This document shows, piece after piece, positions 43,578 to 54,869 of a stretch of 64,000 nucleotides of DNA. Below the pieces are notes generated by a model. That model ran no database searches. It was not told the origin of the DNA and was given only the letters and a program-made list of their open reading frames with translations. Source of the stretch: Oidiodendron maius Zn (taxonomy: Eukaryota > Ascomycota > Leotiomycetes > Myxotrichaceae); NCBI GenBank assembly GCA_000827325.1, contig KN832885.1:1-64000 (forward strand). The letters run 5' to 3'. Every line of letters begins with the position of its first letter. Within the stretch, counting starts at the first letter, position 1. The translations under genes and the position numbers were made by a program.

Positions 43578-44527
43578 ATGCCAGATCCTATGGAAAGAAC
43601 AGCTCTCCTAGCTGATAACGATCATAGCGATAGCTATGACGAAACAGAGGGCGATGTTTCAAAGCCCACGCCAACACATGCACATTTCAAAGTTCCTATC
43701 AAGATATTGACTATCTTAGTCTCGGTTCTTTCTATTGCAATATTTGTTCTTCTTGTCGCATCTTACGTTCTACTCTCTGTTGGGCCATTCCAATATACTT
43801 ACCCGTCTCAAAAAGGGGTCCGAGACCTTGCAATATGTGTACGGAACCTGCTCTTCCATTGCTTTTCATCAGTGCCTCCCCTGATCTTCTTGATCATTAA
43901 CTGCTACTTGCTTACTTCTTTTTTAGTTATTTGTAAACTTTATTCTTTCGATCCCGACGCTCTTCGTCTATATCCCGGCTCTCGTCAACATGATCATCCA
44001 CATTCCAATGTTCATTGTTATCTTTGTCTTTTCAGCCGAGATATTTGGATTCAGTTGGCCAAATTCAATGTTTTGCCGAAAATGGGGCACTTCTCCGGGA
44101 GATATCGGGCCTCTGCCTCCTGACCCAGGATGTATAAAGGCTCTGAATGTTATTAGAATAACAATGGGTACTAGCGCAGGCATTAGTATCATCATAGGGC
44201 AAGTGTTTTTCCTGCTTCAAATATTGAAGTGACTTATCATCAATGGGGAATTGAATCCCGAAGTGAATGACACTCTTGCTGACTGTTTCCTGTAGTCTCC
44301 TAATCGTGACGATTTTCTCACTTCGACTTACATCTCTCGTTCGAAGTGGACTTTGGAAAGGAATGATCATTGAAAATTCCCAGGGCTTGGGAGGGAAACC
44401 TTCCGGCTATACCGTGCAGTTCACCCTGAATATCATGCCACAGACACCAGCCTCGGAACATATTATGAACGCCGATGCAACTGGTCCCACTTCAAGTGCA
44501 GAGGAGAATAGATTGATTGACACTTGA
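43578..44527 (+). CDS. Four-helix membrane protein of unknown function
   Basis: Exons 43578-43838, 43927-44198 and 44296-44527; 254 aa. Intron 1 is GT-AG. Intron 2 (44199-44295) uses a GC donor in the classical GCAAGT context and ends TGTAG; it is the only junction that keeps the frame. Helices: ILTILVSVLSIAIFVLLVAS (about 40-66), LFVNFILSIPTLFVYI (about 88-108), IIHIPMFIVIFVFSAEIFGF (about 112-133) and SIIIGLLIVTIFSLRL (about 170-190), with a conserved-looking loop WPNSMFCRKWGTSPGDI between helices 3 and 4. Acidic N-terminus and Ser/Thr-rich C-terminus face the same side. I do not recognise a named family. Confidence 0.75.
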
Positions 44528-44920
44528 GTTGATCTTGTCCAAAGATCAAGTGGGCAAATAGAGCTTTCAGGGACTAGCGACTTAGTATTATGAGAACACT
44601 CTGTATCTGTGCTTACTTTTTCGTGTTGATGAACAAGCTGGATTCGATTTGGTGGTTGGACGGTGCAGCGGCCCCGGAATTCTGGAGTTTGATGACTTTT
44701 CTTCCCGAGGAGTGGAAACCGTTAATGGCATGGGGTGTGAGCCAGATTAAAGAAGGTAGTCGGTCTGATCCAAGGCACTCATAATATTCTATATTCATGA
44801 ATAGCTCAGCATATCCATCAAATCTAGGGCTAATTTTCGTCAGTGCGCAAACTTTAAAACATTAAATTCTTACTCTATAGTTAATGATGACTAGGGCCTC
44901 AAGCCTATGTGTCACATATC

Positions 44921-44948
44921 ATTCAGGATTCAGGATCCAGGGTTCAGA
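44921..44948. repeat. 7-bp tandem repeat, four units
   Basis: ATTCAGG, ATTCAGG, ATCCAGG, GTTCAGA in succession. Microsatellite-like. Confidence 0.6.
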
Positions 44949-44959
44949 GGATTCAAGTG

Positions 44960-45078
44960 AGTCAGTAAGATGCCTAAAAGGTTTATATAAAGGAGTCTTA
45001 CTCTAGTATATCTGTATCTCGATAGTTGTCTCTGCAACACTCAATAGTCAATATAACTCTTGAGTTTCGCCTTGATAC
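44960..45078 (+). repeat. LTR 3' fragment, family L2
   Basis: Contains TTTATATAAAGGAG, then GTTGTCTC, CACTCAATAGTCAATA and GAGTTTCGCCTTGATAC. The core at 45024-45078 matches 54192-54243 (GTTGTCTC, CACTCAATAATCAATA, GAGTTCCACCTTGTTAC). It ends exactly where L1 copy C starts. Confidence 0.6.
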
Positions 45079-45322
45079 TATCAGGCCACTAGATCGCATG
45101 TGGCTCGAATCAAGTACTATATTAGTGAGCTATTATGTATATAAAAGGGCATGTCACTTTTTCAAGGAGAGGCAGCGTTTAGTCTTATAATTTTTGGGTA
45201 AAATATACTTCGTTACTTCAAGCCTCTAGTAACCCACTAGCGAGGCTCCTTTAAGCCCCTAACTTCCTGATATATCTACCGACTAGTCGTCCATCTTACT
45301 CTATAAGAGTAGGTTCCTGACA
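45079..45322 (+). repeat. Solo LTR, family L1 copy C, 244 bp, most complete
   Basis: Starts TATCAGG (TGTCAGG in copy B) and ends TTCCTGACA, giving inverted termini TGTCAGG/CCTGACA. Internal blocks ACTATATTAGTGAGCTATTA, TGTATATAAAAGGG, TTCAAGGAGAGGCAGCG, AATATACTTCGTTACTTCAA and CTAGCGAGGCTCCTTTAA match copy A and partly copy B. No target duplication recognised; its left neighbour is the L2 end. Confidence 0.75.
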
Positions 45323-45382
45323 GAACGGCACTAAAGGGAACAGTACCAAAGGTAACGGCAATAGAGGGAACAGCACCTATAT
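45323..45382. repeat. 15-bp tandem repeat, four units
   Basis: GAACGGCACTAAAGG, GAACAGTACCAAAGG, TAACGGCAATAGAGG and GAACAGCACCTATAT follow each other immediately after the LTR 3' end. Confidence 0.7.
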
Positions 45383-46185
45383 TAAAGGGGCTGTGCAAGA
45401 ACATAATTTGAATATGTGGTCGTGCATTAAAATAACAACGATTTCGTTACATTTTGAGTGGTCTATATTCAGTTAAGCGGTTACTGGATTTCTAGATCCA
45501 ACTTCGAGGGAGATTTTATTTCATTGCCAGGAAAACCGCGCCGGAGACCATGGCCACTATGCACGTTCAAATATTTCGCATTGCTGGCGACATTGATAAG
45601 GGCATGAGAATCAATTGCATTGCATTCTCTTCTTCTCAGATAGCTCAATTTAGATCTGCTATCTCGCATATAAATCATCGTTGCGCACTAACTCAGAGTA
45701 GACCTACATATAAAAATTAAGCAGAACGTACGATTCCTCCAGAATATTATCAGGAATATCGACAAAGGCACCCTGCCTTGTTACCAACGGAGGCTAGTAA
45801 ATCCCGTGTTCGTTTTTAGAACCTTACTAACAATGAGCATCCTATAGAAGGCCTGTTTGGTCGGCAGGGGCCAAGAAAATGATAGTTGGAAGACGTCTTT
45901 GCTACTATCCTTTTCTGCAGAGCGCGATCTAAATAGGATTTCACCCTTGCTCTAAATCGACGCTCTCTGACAAAGACATTAATTTGTCAGATTTACTTAT
46001 AGTAGAGCATACTGGGAGAAGTGCCGTAATAGGATATTTAGAATCTACAGTGTCAGAGACGCCTGACAGGGGGTTGTACTTTTCTATATAAACATCGTAT
46101 TGGTCGGTAATGATCCGCCACTTTCCATAATGTCTGAGCTGAGTGTCTGCTCTCGGTCAGTAGGATAGAAAAGACTCCATTCACC

Positions 46186-46927
46186 ATGGCTGGCAAAGTT
46201 CGAATCAACGTTCGCCCAACCCGCGCAGCAGGATCTCATCCGTTAAATGATACTGAGATTCTAGCCTCACCACTCGACCAGACCGCAGCCGGCCTATGGA
46301 CTCCACTGGTGTTCGTTTTCCAACTAGATCCCACCCTCAACCGCGACGTCCTGACTAAGGCACTCGAGGTCGGGCTTGCCCACACGCTCTCACACTCACG
46401 CCTGGCAGCTGGGTGGGTCATTCGCATCCGAGCTGGAGATATTGCAATTGCGGTCAGGGACGACGACACTATCGTATTAGAGATCGAATCGCTAGACGAA
46501 GATGTGTGCCCGTCATGCACGACCCTCGAAAATGCTAACTTCCCTCAAACGGCAGTTTGCCCGAAGAATAATATCATCCTGCCAGAGGACAACTGGGGTC
46601 CCGGCGCTTTCCAAGGATGTCAAGCTGCATGTCTTGCACGCCAAAGAAACCTTCATCCGGGGCGGCCTCGTCTTCACCGTTATTACGCATCACTTGTGGG
46701 GTTATATCGGGCCAAGCTACCATCTGGCGGGACTTCGGGTTCGGGCCGCCTTCTGTGCTCCGGCACGGGTGGCTGTTCCACCCGAGGGCGTATACGTGCT
46801 GCCCGTGCGGGAGGCTGCCGGCGGGGCTGATCAGTGGTACGAGGTGCTCAGGTTTCTGCCTTCCGGGCTTCTAGAGGAGCTCAAGGGAGATACTGAGCTG
46901 CTCGGGTATGCTCAACTCAGTGTCTGA
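46186..46927 (+). pseudogene. BAHD-family acyltransferase, internally deleted and frameshifted
   Basis: The N-terminus has SPLDQTAAGLWTPLVFVFQL, RDVLTKALEVGLAHTLSHSR and LENANFPQ, typical of the fungal transferase (trichothecene 3-O-acetyltransferase-like, BAHD) family. After about residue 125 the homologous reading continues in another frame (ETFIRGGLVFTVITHH), so one base has been lost near 46607-46611. The HHxxxD catalytic motif is broken, its Asp absent, and about 200 residues of the middle of a normal 450-residue enzyme are missing. The C-terminal DFGFGPPSVLRHGWLF is in a third frame and EGVYVLPVREAAGG in the second. It cannot be functional. The family acylates small molecules with CoA esters; its loss fits decay of a metabolite pathway here. 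Confidence 0.75.
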
Positions 46928-48101
46928 GCCTGAAAACGCTTAAGAGCTGGTAGCGGTTTGTTAGGTGGGATGCATTGTAGGGCGGGTAGGGTTACTTTAT
47001 CGAACGAAATGCAGATATTTGACATCCCAAAAAGGGGGCAATGTGCGTTCTTAGCAGGTCCCCTGTGACAAGCGTATCTTGACCTTTTCAGACAGTGTCG
47101 ACCACCTATCTCGGAATGAACCGATCGTATAGCCAACGGTGCCGCAGGTGGGTTACTCTGCTCCAGGCAGGAGTTTCTTTCCTCTCCTTTCCCTTCCCGA
47201 CTATTTCCACCTCCCCCTCCTCTTCTCACAAACACCTTCCCTTTCCTACCCTTCTTCCTTCTTCTCTTCTTCCCTTTCCCTCTCTTCTGCTAACTAGATG
47301 CCCATATAGTCTGAATAAAGGAGCCTATGGCATTGTGCATGGTGCTTCCGTTAGTTGCTTGCCACGGCTTCGACATGAGGGAGGAGTTCCCATACTCCTC
47401 GATCTTGCCGACGCGGTGACATTTCAGCTTGCTTTTGGTCGTCTGAAGACACATCAGTGAACCATCGTGGGTGGAGATGCGAAGCAAGTGGCCGAGAATA
47501 GGCAGTGTGCGGCGACCACGTTGATCGCATTGTTGCGCTGACGAGTCTCCTCGAGTGTAGTTCCGGGGTGCATGATGATTGTCTCGACCAGGCGTCTCTG
47601 CGTCAGGGCGTATCATCAGCAAGGTCCAGGCTCAAGGCCCCCGATTATGCCGAGGTTCGTCAGGCGAAATCTCCCACCCGTAAGACGTCGAGTAGGACTT
47701 GCAGAAGCTGGGTCCCAGCCGGATATCAAGTTTGCTAAAGTATATACCCTGACAAACTGCTTAGGGACTGAGTTATAAAACCTATTATATCTCTGGGTAA
47801 TAGGCGCGCGAATAGGATTATTACTGTAGAAAGTTTGTTGATTAACTCCTATTTCTGATCACCCGCGTGGCTGTACGTAAATGGTACAGATGAAATTTAG
47901 ACTGCAATCTTAAAATCTCGTACTGCGAAACTGACCGTTAGACAGGAGAGGATCTTAAATACTGGCCGGGCACCACTCCGTCCACCCCGTTCTTGTTCCT
48001 ATTTCGTACTTCGATCTTCAACAAGAAAACCACTTAGCCCCCACAGTCGCTCCTGTTCAGATCCAGATACCCTTCGATAAAACACCAGTAATACGTCCAT
48101 A
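46928..48101. other. Intergenic; polypyrimidine tract and unassigned minus-strand ORF
   Basis: A 115-bp nearly pure C/T tract lies at 47171-47290. On the minus strand near 47610-47480 one frame reads QRRLVETIIMHPGTTLEETR, RQRNNAINVVAAHC and looks like a helical protein remnant, with stops on both sides. I cannot assign it. Confidence 0.4.
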
Positions 48102-48821
48102 ATGTCTAGACTCCTGCTCGCCCTAGGCCTCTTATCGAGTGCCGTTACCGCTGACTACACCACTACTCTCCTCCTCCTCGGTTTCGGTAACCAGTCCGTC
48201 GTGGGAAGTGTCATTGCCACCGTATGTTTCCTAGTCCCTCGTATCTCGATACGCATGGCTCGCGATTGACGTCTTGACTAACACGAGCACCAACAGGATG
48301 CGACAGCGACAACCTACTCGGTGACTTGCCCAGCTGCCGTGGGCACAGACTGTGGTATCCCCCCCAGCTTTACCATCACGCAAGGGCCATCGACGATGCA
48401 CTACGAGTTCGCCGCCGAGGAAGATGCGAACGGCAATACGTTAGAAGAAATCGATGCGGAGTGCAAGATCACAACAGATCATGGACTGTGTAGCGGCTCT
48501 CAAGTATCGGCTGGAACTTCCTCCCCCGGTAGTGGCCAGACATGGTCGTACTCGAACTACGGGACGGAATTTGGTGCCCAGGCAGTTACCATCACGGCAG
48601 GTCCCACTCCGGGCGCAACGGGCTCTGACAGCTCGATTTCTTCGACTTCGGCGACGACGAGTGGTGCAAGTGCAGGGCAGACGTCCAGCAACTCAGGTAG
48701 CAGCACCTCTAGCAGCTCGGGCACTTCCAAAGTCAGCACTGGAGGCATGCCCATGATCACGGGCCACGCACAATGGGTCATTGGCGGAGCAGCGGCAGCA
48801 GTTGCCATTGCGGCTATATAA
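48102..48821 (+). CDS. GPI-anchored Ser/Thr-rich cell-wall protein
   Basis: Exons 48102-48221 and 48297-48821, intron 48222-48296 (GTATGT...GACTAAC...ACAG), 214 aa. Signal peptide MSRLLLALGLLSSAVTADYT. A compact N-terminal domain includes four cysteines (VTCPAAVGTDCGIPP, DAECKITTDHGLCSG), matching the small domain of many ascomycete surface proteins. Residues about 130-190 are almost all Ser, Thr, Gly and Ala, a likely O-mannosylated stalk. The C-terminus (AQWVIGGAAAAVAIAAI) is a GPI signal. The role is structural or adhesive; no enzyme motif. Confidence 0.83.
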
Positions 48822-49000
48822 AAGGGGGTTGACTAGAGGTTGAGAAATTAATGCAAATGCTATGATTTTGAACAATACCCGGAGTTCGAGGGGATGTATA
48901 GTATAGTATAGCCAAGTAGAAAGATGATCGCGATTTGTTACCGAGCTACACCACAAGATACCCTGCATGAACTTAGCCTGGAGGTTTAGCGGGGGGGGGG

Positions 49001-49399
49001 NNNNNNNNNNNNNNNNNNNNNNNNNNNNNNNNNNNNNNNNNNNNNNNNNNNNNNNNNNNNNNNNNNNNNNNNNNNNNNNNNNNNNNNNNNNNNNNNNNNN
49101 NNNNNNNNNNNNNNNNNNNNNNNNNNNNNNNNNNNNNNNNNNNNNNNNNNNNNNNNNNNNNNNNNNNNNNNNNNNNNNNNNNNNNNNNNNNNNNNNNNNN
49201 NNNNNNNNNNNNNNNNNNNNNNNNNNNNNNNNNNNNNNNNNNNNNNNNNNNNNNNNNNNNNNNNNNNNNNNNNNNNNNNNNNNNNNNNNNNNNNNNNNNN
49301 NNNNNNNNNNNNNNNNNNNNNNNNNNNNNNNNNNNNNNNNNNNNNNNNNNNNNNNNNNNNNNNNNNNNNNNNNNNNNNNNNNNNNNNNNNNNNNNNNNN
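49001..49399. other. Assembly gap (399 N) inside a poly-G run
   Basis: Ten G precede and 30 G (49400-49429) follow the N run. Flanks contain no gene. The homopolymer edges look like a sequencing or gap-filling artefact rather than genome. Confidence 0.9.
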
Positions 49400-49429
<30 letters not shown>

Positions 49430-49434
<5 letters not shown>

Positions 49435-50056
49435 AGAATAGAAGATGCTCTCTACAGATATAAGTTCAAATCACCTAGTTTTTGTATGAAATAAAATCTC
49501 TCCTGATTATTCTTGCGCGGGCTGCCCTAATCACCTATTCAAGACATTGTATAGAAACTCGAAGGGCAGAGGGCGGATTTACTCAAAGTCTTACACGCAC
49601 CGCGCAATTTATACTATAGCCATGGCCATAAGAAGCTCCACCTGAGAGATTATTATAAAATATTCCCTACGTAGCAAGCATATAGAAACCATGTTTGAGC
49701 TAATCTTCTAGAAATACATCCCCGTTCCCTTTTAGCCCGTCCCTAGCCCTTAACCCGGCTTATTTCAATCCTATTTCTGACGCCGTCGAAGATACGGGCT
49801 AGTTTTGAGTTCCAGAATACTGAGAGATCGCCGCTGGGAGGTCTGGGGCGCAACCCGCAAGCTGATCTCCTTTAGATTCTTCTTCCCTTTCATAGTTTAT
49901 ATGACAGAGAAATTCAGAAAGTGTATCTCCATTGTCGAAAATATATAAAAAGAAACAGATTACTATGTGCTTCGTTCCACGAGGATATTATCCCCCCAAG
50001 CTTACTATTTACCTTCTCGCCAGGTCGCCCGCCGGCAATACTGTGAGTACTCGGGT
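49430..50056. other. Intergenic, nothing recognised
   Basis: Downstream of the gap and of the xylanase 3' end. AT-rich in parts; no gene or repeat seen. Confidence 0.45.
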
Positions 50057-50786
50057 CTAATTACTAACAGTCTGTGTGGCTATACCCTCTCCACCCCAGC
50101 CCTCGACGGCAATGACCTGGTAACTCAAGCTGCCTAAGCTCATACCGAGTGAACCCCATTTGTTGAAATGGTTATCAACCGTGACGGTTCCGCTGGAACG
50201 CTTGGAAGAACGTACGGAAATGTACTGGTTAAAGGTCGACACCCCTTCGATGGATGGCTCGTTGACACGAGTGTTCTCATAGACGGTGTAGGTCGACCCG
50301 TCGCTAGTGAAGGAGCCCTTTAGAGTGCCAAAGGAAGGGGGGTTGAGACTGTCCTCGACAACGTAGTATTCGACGAGGGGGTTAGTAGACCACCCGTAGA
50401 CGGAGAGGAGACCTGTCCCACTGCCGGCTCCGAAATTCCCACTGAAAGTAATAGGGCTACATAACGCGGTTAATTGACAAATGAACATCGGAAAGAAGCC
50501 TTGCTTACCTGACGCCCCCGGTACTCCATCCCCTTCCAACTACGAAGTCATCCGCAGCAGTGGGTGCGTCCCACTGGACTTCAAAGGTCCCAGCACCAGA
50601 CGGCGTAAAGATAACATCTCCACCAGCGACGTAGTCTTGGTTATAGGTTGGATTGCCACGACGGGAAAGGTCCGTAGAGTTGTTACGTCGAAAGACGAAG
50701 CGCTCAAGCTCTACATCTCTTTTGACAGGAGTGGCGAGCGTGGTAGCAATTGTGGAAAGAATGACAAGAGCTGAGAAGCAGACCAT
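50057..50786 (-). CDS. Endo-1,4-beta-xylanase, GH11
   Basis: Exons 50786-50509 and 50456-50057, intron 50508-50457 (GTAAGC...TGTAG), 225 aa, the usual GH11 length. Signal peptide MVCFSALVILSTIATTLATP followed by a dibasic (KR) propeptide site. The jelly-roll motifs are present: GTFEVQWDAPTAADDFVVGRGW, then NPLVEYYVVEDS with the nucleophile Glu, and SYQVIAVEGWGGEG with the acid/base Glu. The secreted enzyme cuts internal xylan bonds in plant cell wall. In most GH11 the second motif is TEGYxSSG; the VEGWGGEG version is divergent but keeps the Glu. An upstream in-frame ATG at 50825 is rejected because 50786 begins the signal peptide. Confidence 0.92.
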
Positions 50787-50906
50787 GATAATTGTGATTA
50801 ATCGAAGAGCGTAGATGAAAAACAAAGAAGTGTGCTCGATATGTGGCTATAATATCCAATTGACTATGATAGGATTTATCTTCGAGCTTTCGAGGATTGG
50901 CAAGGC

Positions 50907-50914
50907 TTTATATA
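50907..50914 (-). promoter_or_regulatory. TATA box of the xylanase gene
   Basis: TATATAAA on the minus strand about 120 bp upstream of the ATG, a typical distance for fungal secreted-enzyme genes. Confidence 0.5.
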
Positions 50915-51082
50915 ACTGTTTTACAAAATGTGGTCTGCAGTTCAGACCCTACTCAGACCTCCATAACTATCCCGTCATCCAGAGGTTGTAGTCTAGTTCT
51001 TCGTCAATCTCTACTTTAGGCTGACTACCCCAGTATTCCTCTCGCCCAGTTATTTCTATTTCTTTGGTCCAAATCAAATTTA

Positions 51083-51089
51083 GGCTAAA
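51083..51089 (+). promoter_or_regulatory. Candidate XlnR/Xyr1 site in the xylanase promoter
   Basis: GGCTAAA, the consensus bound by the xylanolytic activator XlnR in Aspergillus, lies about 300 bp upstream of the xylanase start. One copy of a 7-mer can occur by chance; the location next to a GH11 gene is what supports it. Confidence 0.4.
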
Positions 51090-52895
51090 TTATTTTCGAC
51101 ATAGTACTAAATGTACTGCATTTCACGGAGAATCTTAATGTCAAGAGGATCTTCCATGGTAGCACCTCATCTATCAGCCTAAATTGGAGACCCTCGGCAT
51201 CATGCATATTTAAAGTATTACAAGAAGCATATGGAGAACGGACCTAGATAGGTTGCATTGACGAATATAAGATCGATTCTTTAGATGAGTAGCCGCTCAT
51301 TCAACTCCATTGCACAGTACACTATCGCAAGCTTAGAAGTGAAATACTCTCAGAGCATCGGAATCATAGTGAAAAAGCAATCTTTATCACAGGCGGGGGA
51401 GGAGGGGTTTCGCAGCTCATTATAGTCAATCTTCAAATCTTTCAAGCCCTTTATAACCCTCCTGGGATACGAAGACGACTCTTACATCTTTTATTTTGTC
51501 CCCAGCAACTTTGATGAGGACTAATACGAGGCAATAGACTTAGTGGGCATATTTTTCGGTGGTGATAGCAAGAGCAAGGAATATTCTAATCTAATAGGCA
51601 ATCCACATATATAAAATGATCTAAATAATTGACTACAATTGTCTTCTTATATCTATCCTTGCTCAGCTTCCTTACTGGCGGGCCAAGGACCCCTGAGTTG
51701 CAGACTAGTATATGGATTTCTGTATGTTAATCATTCGCTAGCCTTTATCTCAGCTCCTAGGCCTATAGTCAATCATTCCTTGAATATCTCCAAGATTGAG
51801 GGATGAAACTTGACGGTGCCTTTGCTTGTGCGATTACTGGGGAGGGTGGCGAGAGAGTCGAGAGTTCTATCTACACCCTCGTGGCACTCCACTGTGTCAG
51901 GAGTGCAGATATATACTGATGCACCTAGGCCGCAAGAGAGACAATCTATAAACCCAGGCAGCTTGTTCCGCTTCAAGATGATTGTGTGAGTAAATCTATG
52001 GTGCTGATGATATGACGGTCTTTCATACACACGGAAACCAACTTATCCAGTTACAACCGCGATTCTATCACAAGTCGTCAAGGAACTAGAAAATTCGCCG
52101 TCGCGTCCCATCACGCTGCAGTTGATAAGATTATAGAAACCTGTGCGTATAATCTACGGTGATACTGTTAAGGACAAAACTCGAGATGCGACATTTACAG
52201 TTCTAAGCGATGCAATCTGACGTGAGATTCAATGCAGAAATACACACGAGATTCTGTAGACTGGATTTGCAATCAGTAAAGGCAAGATTGGAGAAGAGTG
52301 CATGGGCTTCTGGATGGATGAACAAAAAGGACACCTCCACTTCCATACGTCCGTATCCATCGCCAGACGAGCCACCGGAACCGCACCGATTCGCTTAATT
52401 GGTGATGAACCCCACCAGAGGGTTATTTGCACATTCAGCCTACCGGGAACTTCCATCACTATGATTTGTTGAAGAAATGTGACTCGATTATTCCTATTGG
52501 CTGGTAACATACAGTGGAAGAAACTAGATGGATTGAGGTTGAATTAAGGGCGTACTTCTGGAATTACGGTTGCAATGTGGCTATCCTATCATTTATTTCC
52601 GGGCCTCCTAGGCTATTTTCAATTGGAAGTGGTCCTGCGAGAGGGCGCGATTTGGGTGTTGTGACCACAGGTTGGTGAAAGTGCTCATGACATTAAGCCA
52701 CCGCGGAACGGTCTCAGCTTTTCAGACAGGGTGTCGCAGCTTGTCCGGTAGCATGAGGTTATTTCATTGAGTTGATGGAGTGCCGTTGTTATAGTCTTGT
52801 AAGCTTCAAAGGTACAGATATATCGGGGGGATCTATCCAAAGAGCTGCTCAGAGGCTTGTAGCGTGTTGCGTGAAGTTTGTTTCACTACATCTCA
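51090..52895. other. Long intergenic region, nothing recognised
   Basis: Only short ORFs (under 95 codons) with no motifs. No repeat family shared with the rest of the window was noticed. Confidence 0.45.
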
Positions 52896-53963
52896 ATGAT
52901 TTCAACAAAATTGCTCACCCTGATTGGGCTATTATCTTTAGTTTGTGCTAACCATAACTACTCTACTGTCCAGACAACTAGTGTAGTGTCAACTTCCACG
53001 TTTTCTCTACCTTCTGTTCCTACGATCTCTGTTTGTGGACATTGTGATGGGATCGGTGAGTTTTCTCCATCCAAATGTCTTCCGCCTAGTAATATTTAGT
53101 TAGGTTATACGAGAGGAATAGTATGCAATGCAAACATCATTTGCACTTATGTGAAGCCCTATCACAATCAATGTTTGCCCGGCTCCAACTATACCGCTCC
53201 CGTAAAGCCTACTCCCACGACGACATATATAGCCCCGCCTGAGCCTACCTGGAGCTATGTGTTCTCTTTGTAAGTACCAACAGCCCATCAAAATCTTACT
53301 ATGGAAAGTGAGACCACGTAATGAAAACGGCGAGGATTCTTTTACAGAGACCAGGTTTGACTATGCAGGAACTAAGTCCGCGTTGGGAATCAGCTAGGCA
53401 ACCCAGCGTGGCCGGGCTTGGCTACATGTGGTGGCCCAAATTGGGTTGGCGATATCCTCATCGACAATCCCGGAATCTTATCTTACACTATGCCTCCGGC
53501 GGCGCGACAACAGATGCTAGCATCGTAGCACCCAATGCCCAGACCGTGATTTGTTTTAGAAATCAAGTCGCCGCATTTACCTACTTAGTGCCAGTGGCAG
53601 ACTACGCACCGTGGCTCACCAAATTCAACGACTTATTGAACCATGAAGTTAATACTTTGATTAACAAACTTGGTGACAACCAGTTCCCTGCATTCGGACT
53701 GAACACCAATTTCGCTCAGGTGGTTGCGACACAACTTGCCTGCTCGTTTTATGATCGATAACCCCACTGCATATGATGTTCCCAACGCGTTATGTTGTAA
53801 TCCCAATGGCGTAAGTTGTTTATGGACGGATCCATATAATCCTGGACAGAAGCTGCGGAGTGTGGTAAGCACTTACGTTGCGGAAATAGCTGGGATTGCG
53901 ATTATCAATAAGAAGTCTGAGAGGAGCTCAACGAGTAGGTACAGTATCAAGATGCTGACATAG
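52896..53963 (+). pseudogene. Secreted cysteine-containing protein, probably broken
   Basis: Exon 52896-53060 encodes signal peptide MISTKLLTLIGLLSLVCANH, a Ser/Thr stretch and ISVCGHCDGI. A GTGAGT...TTAG intron joins it to YTRGIVCNANIICTYV, a Pro/Thr linker and a further GTAAGT donor at 53272. After that no single frame continues: pieces in different frames read VAAFTYLVPVADYAPWLTKF, LNHEVNTLINKLGDNQFPAF and, finally, IDNPTAYDVPNALCCNPNGV up to 53963. So it is either a multi-exon gene I cannot resolve or, more likely, decayed. No known family recognised. Confidence 0.4.
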
Positions 53964-54869
53964 GATATCACTAGGAGATCCGCTGCTGGTAATACAAGTG
54001 GTGTCAGGGCTAGGTGATAGCTTAATATGGTATATATGGTTCAGCGAGGCTACCAATTTTAGGGTAGATAAGTAATCAGTTCTCTAAAATGTCAGATACC
54101 AAGGGCCATCCGATGCCTAGAAGGCGACTCATTTGAATACCCAGTATCTAGTACAAGGGCTCACTGTTTCCCGTATATACCCTCTTCCTCCAGTTGTCTC
54201 CGTGTCACTCAATAATCAATAAACCGAGTTCCACCTTGTTACCTGACTACGAGCGACACACTAGTGACCTCTCCTCTCAAGAATTAGTAATGCGCCTTAC
54301 TATTTCCTCTACTGTAATAATAAGGGAATAGCGCTTGGAAAAAGAACACACCGTATTTGAGCCATATCGGCCCTAGAAGCCCCCACCTATCTTGTTAGTA
54401 TCCCCGAACATCTGGCCGAAATGGTCAATTCTACCGAGGATACTATCCACCGTGCGCTGGGAGCTGGCCTGTTCCTGTAAAGGTCGAGCTACAAGGCCCA
54501 CTCATATCATTTTAACGGCGGCAGCGGCTAGGGAGTGCCCCATCAAAAATATCGCCGACAGTAAGGTACGCGGAGCGGCCTACGTAAGTAGTCTTGAATG
54601 TTTACGGCACAGAAACATTAAACTGCCCCAGGTTATTTCTTACCTTACTTCCCCAATTCCAGCTTGTCTTGCATCCACTCCCTTTACGCGAGCAGACAAA
54701 GATCACCCGTTATCCTAAGTCGACTCCATTATGGACCAGTCAGTGGGGGAGTTTGGCATTCGTTCTATTCCAGCAAGTTCTTGTGTATGGCTTCGATTCC
54801 TTTCCATTATGAAGCACTGTTATCCCGTAAATTTTCCTATATCGAGCCCGGATTCTAATTTCTATTTAG
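53964..54869. other. Intergenic with L2 LTR relic
   Basis: Holds the L2 LTR remnant at about 54125-54246 and the likely missing 5' exon of the second BBE oxidase. Short ORFs without motifs. Confidence 0.45.
54125..54246 (+). repeat. LTR 3' fragment, family L2, second copy
   Basis: CCCGTATATACCCTCTTCC, GTTGTCTCCGTGTCACTC, AATAATCAATAAACCGAGTT and CCACCTTGTTAC correspond to 44990-45078. Confidence 0.6.

Larger units (their letters stand above)
44528..46185. other. Intergenic, retroelement debris
   Basis: Contains a 7-bp tandem repeat (ATTCAGG x4, 44921-44948), an L2 LTR end, L1 LTR copy C and a 15-bp tandem repeat directly after it. ORF 45678-45481 (minus) has no motif. No gene supported. Confidence 0.55.

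Noticed and set aside
47290-47622. 110-codon minus ORF next to the polypyrimidine tract
   Set aside because: No motif; a different frame looks slightly more protein-like, and neither has a credible start or splice structure.
48967-49494. ORF spanning the first N gap
   Set aside because: It consists mostly of unknown residues and poly-Gly from the G homopolymers.
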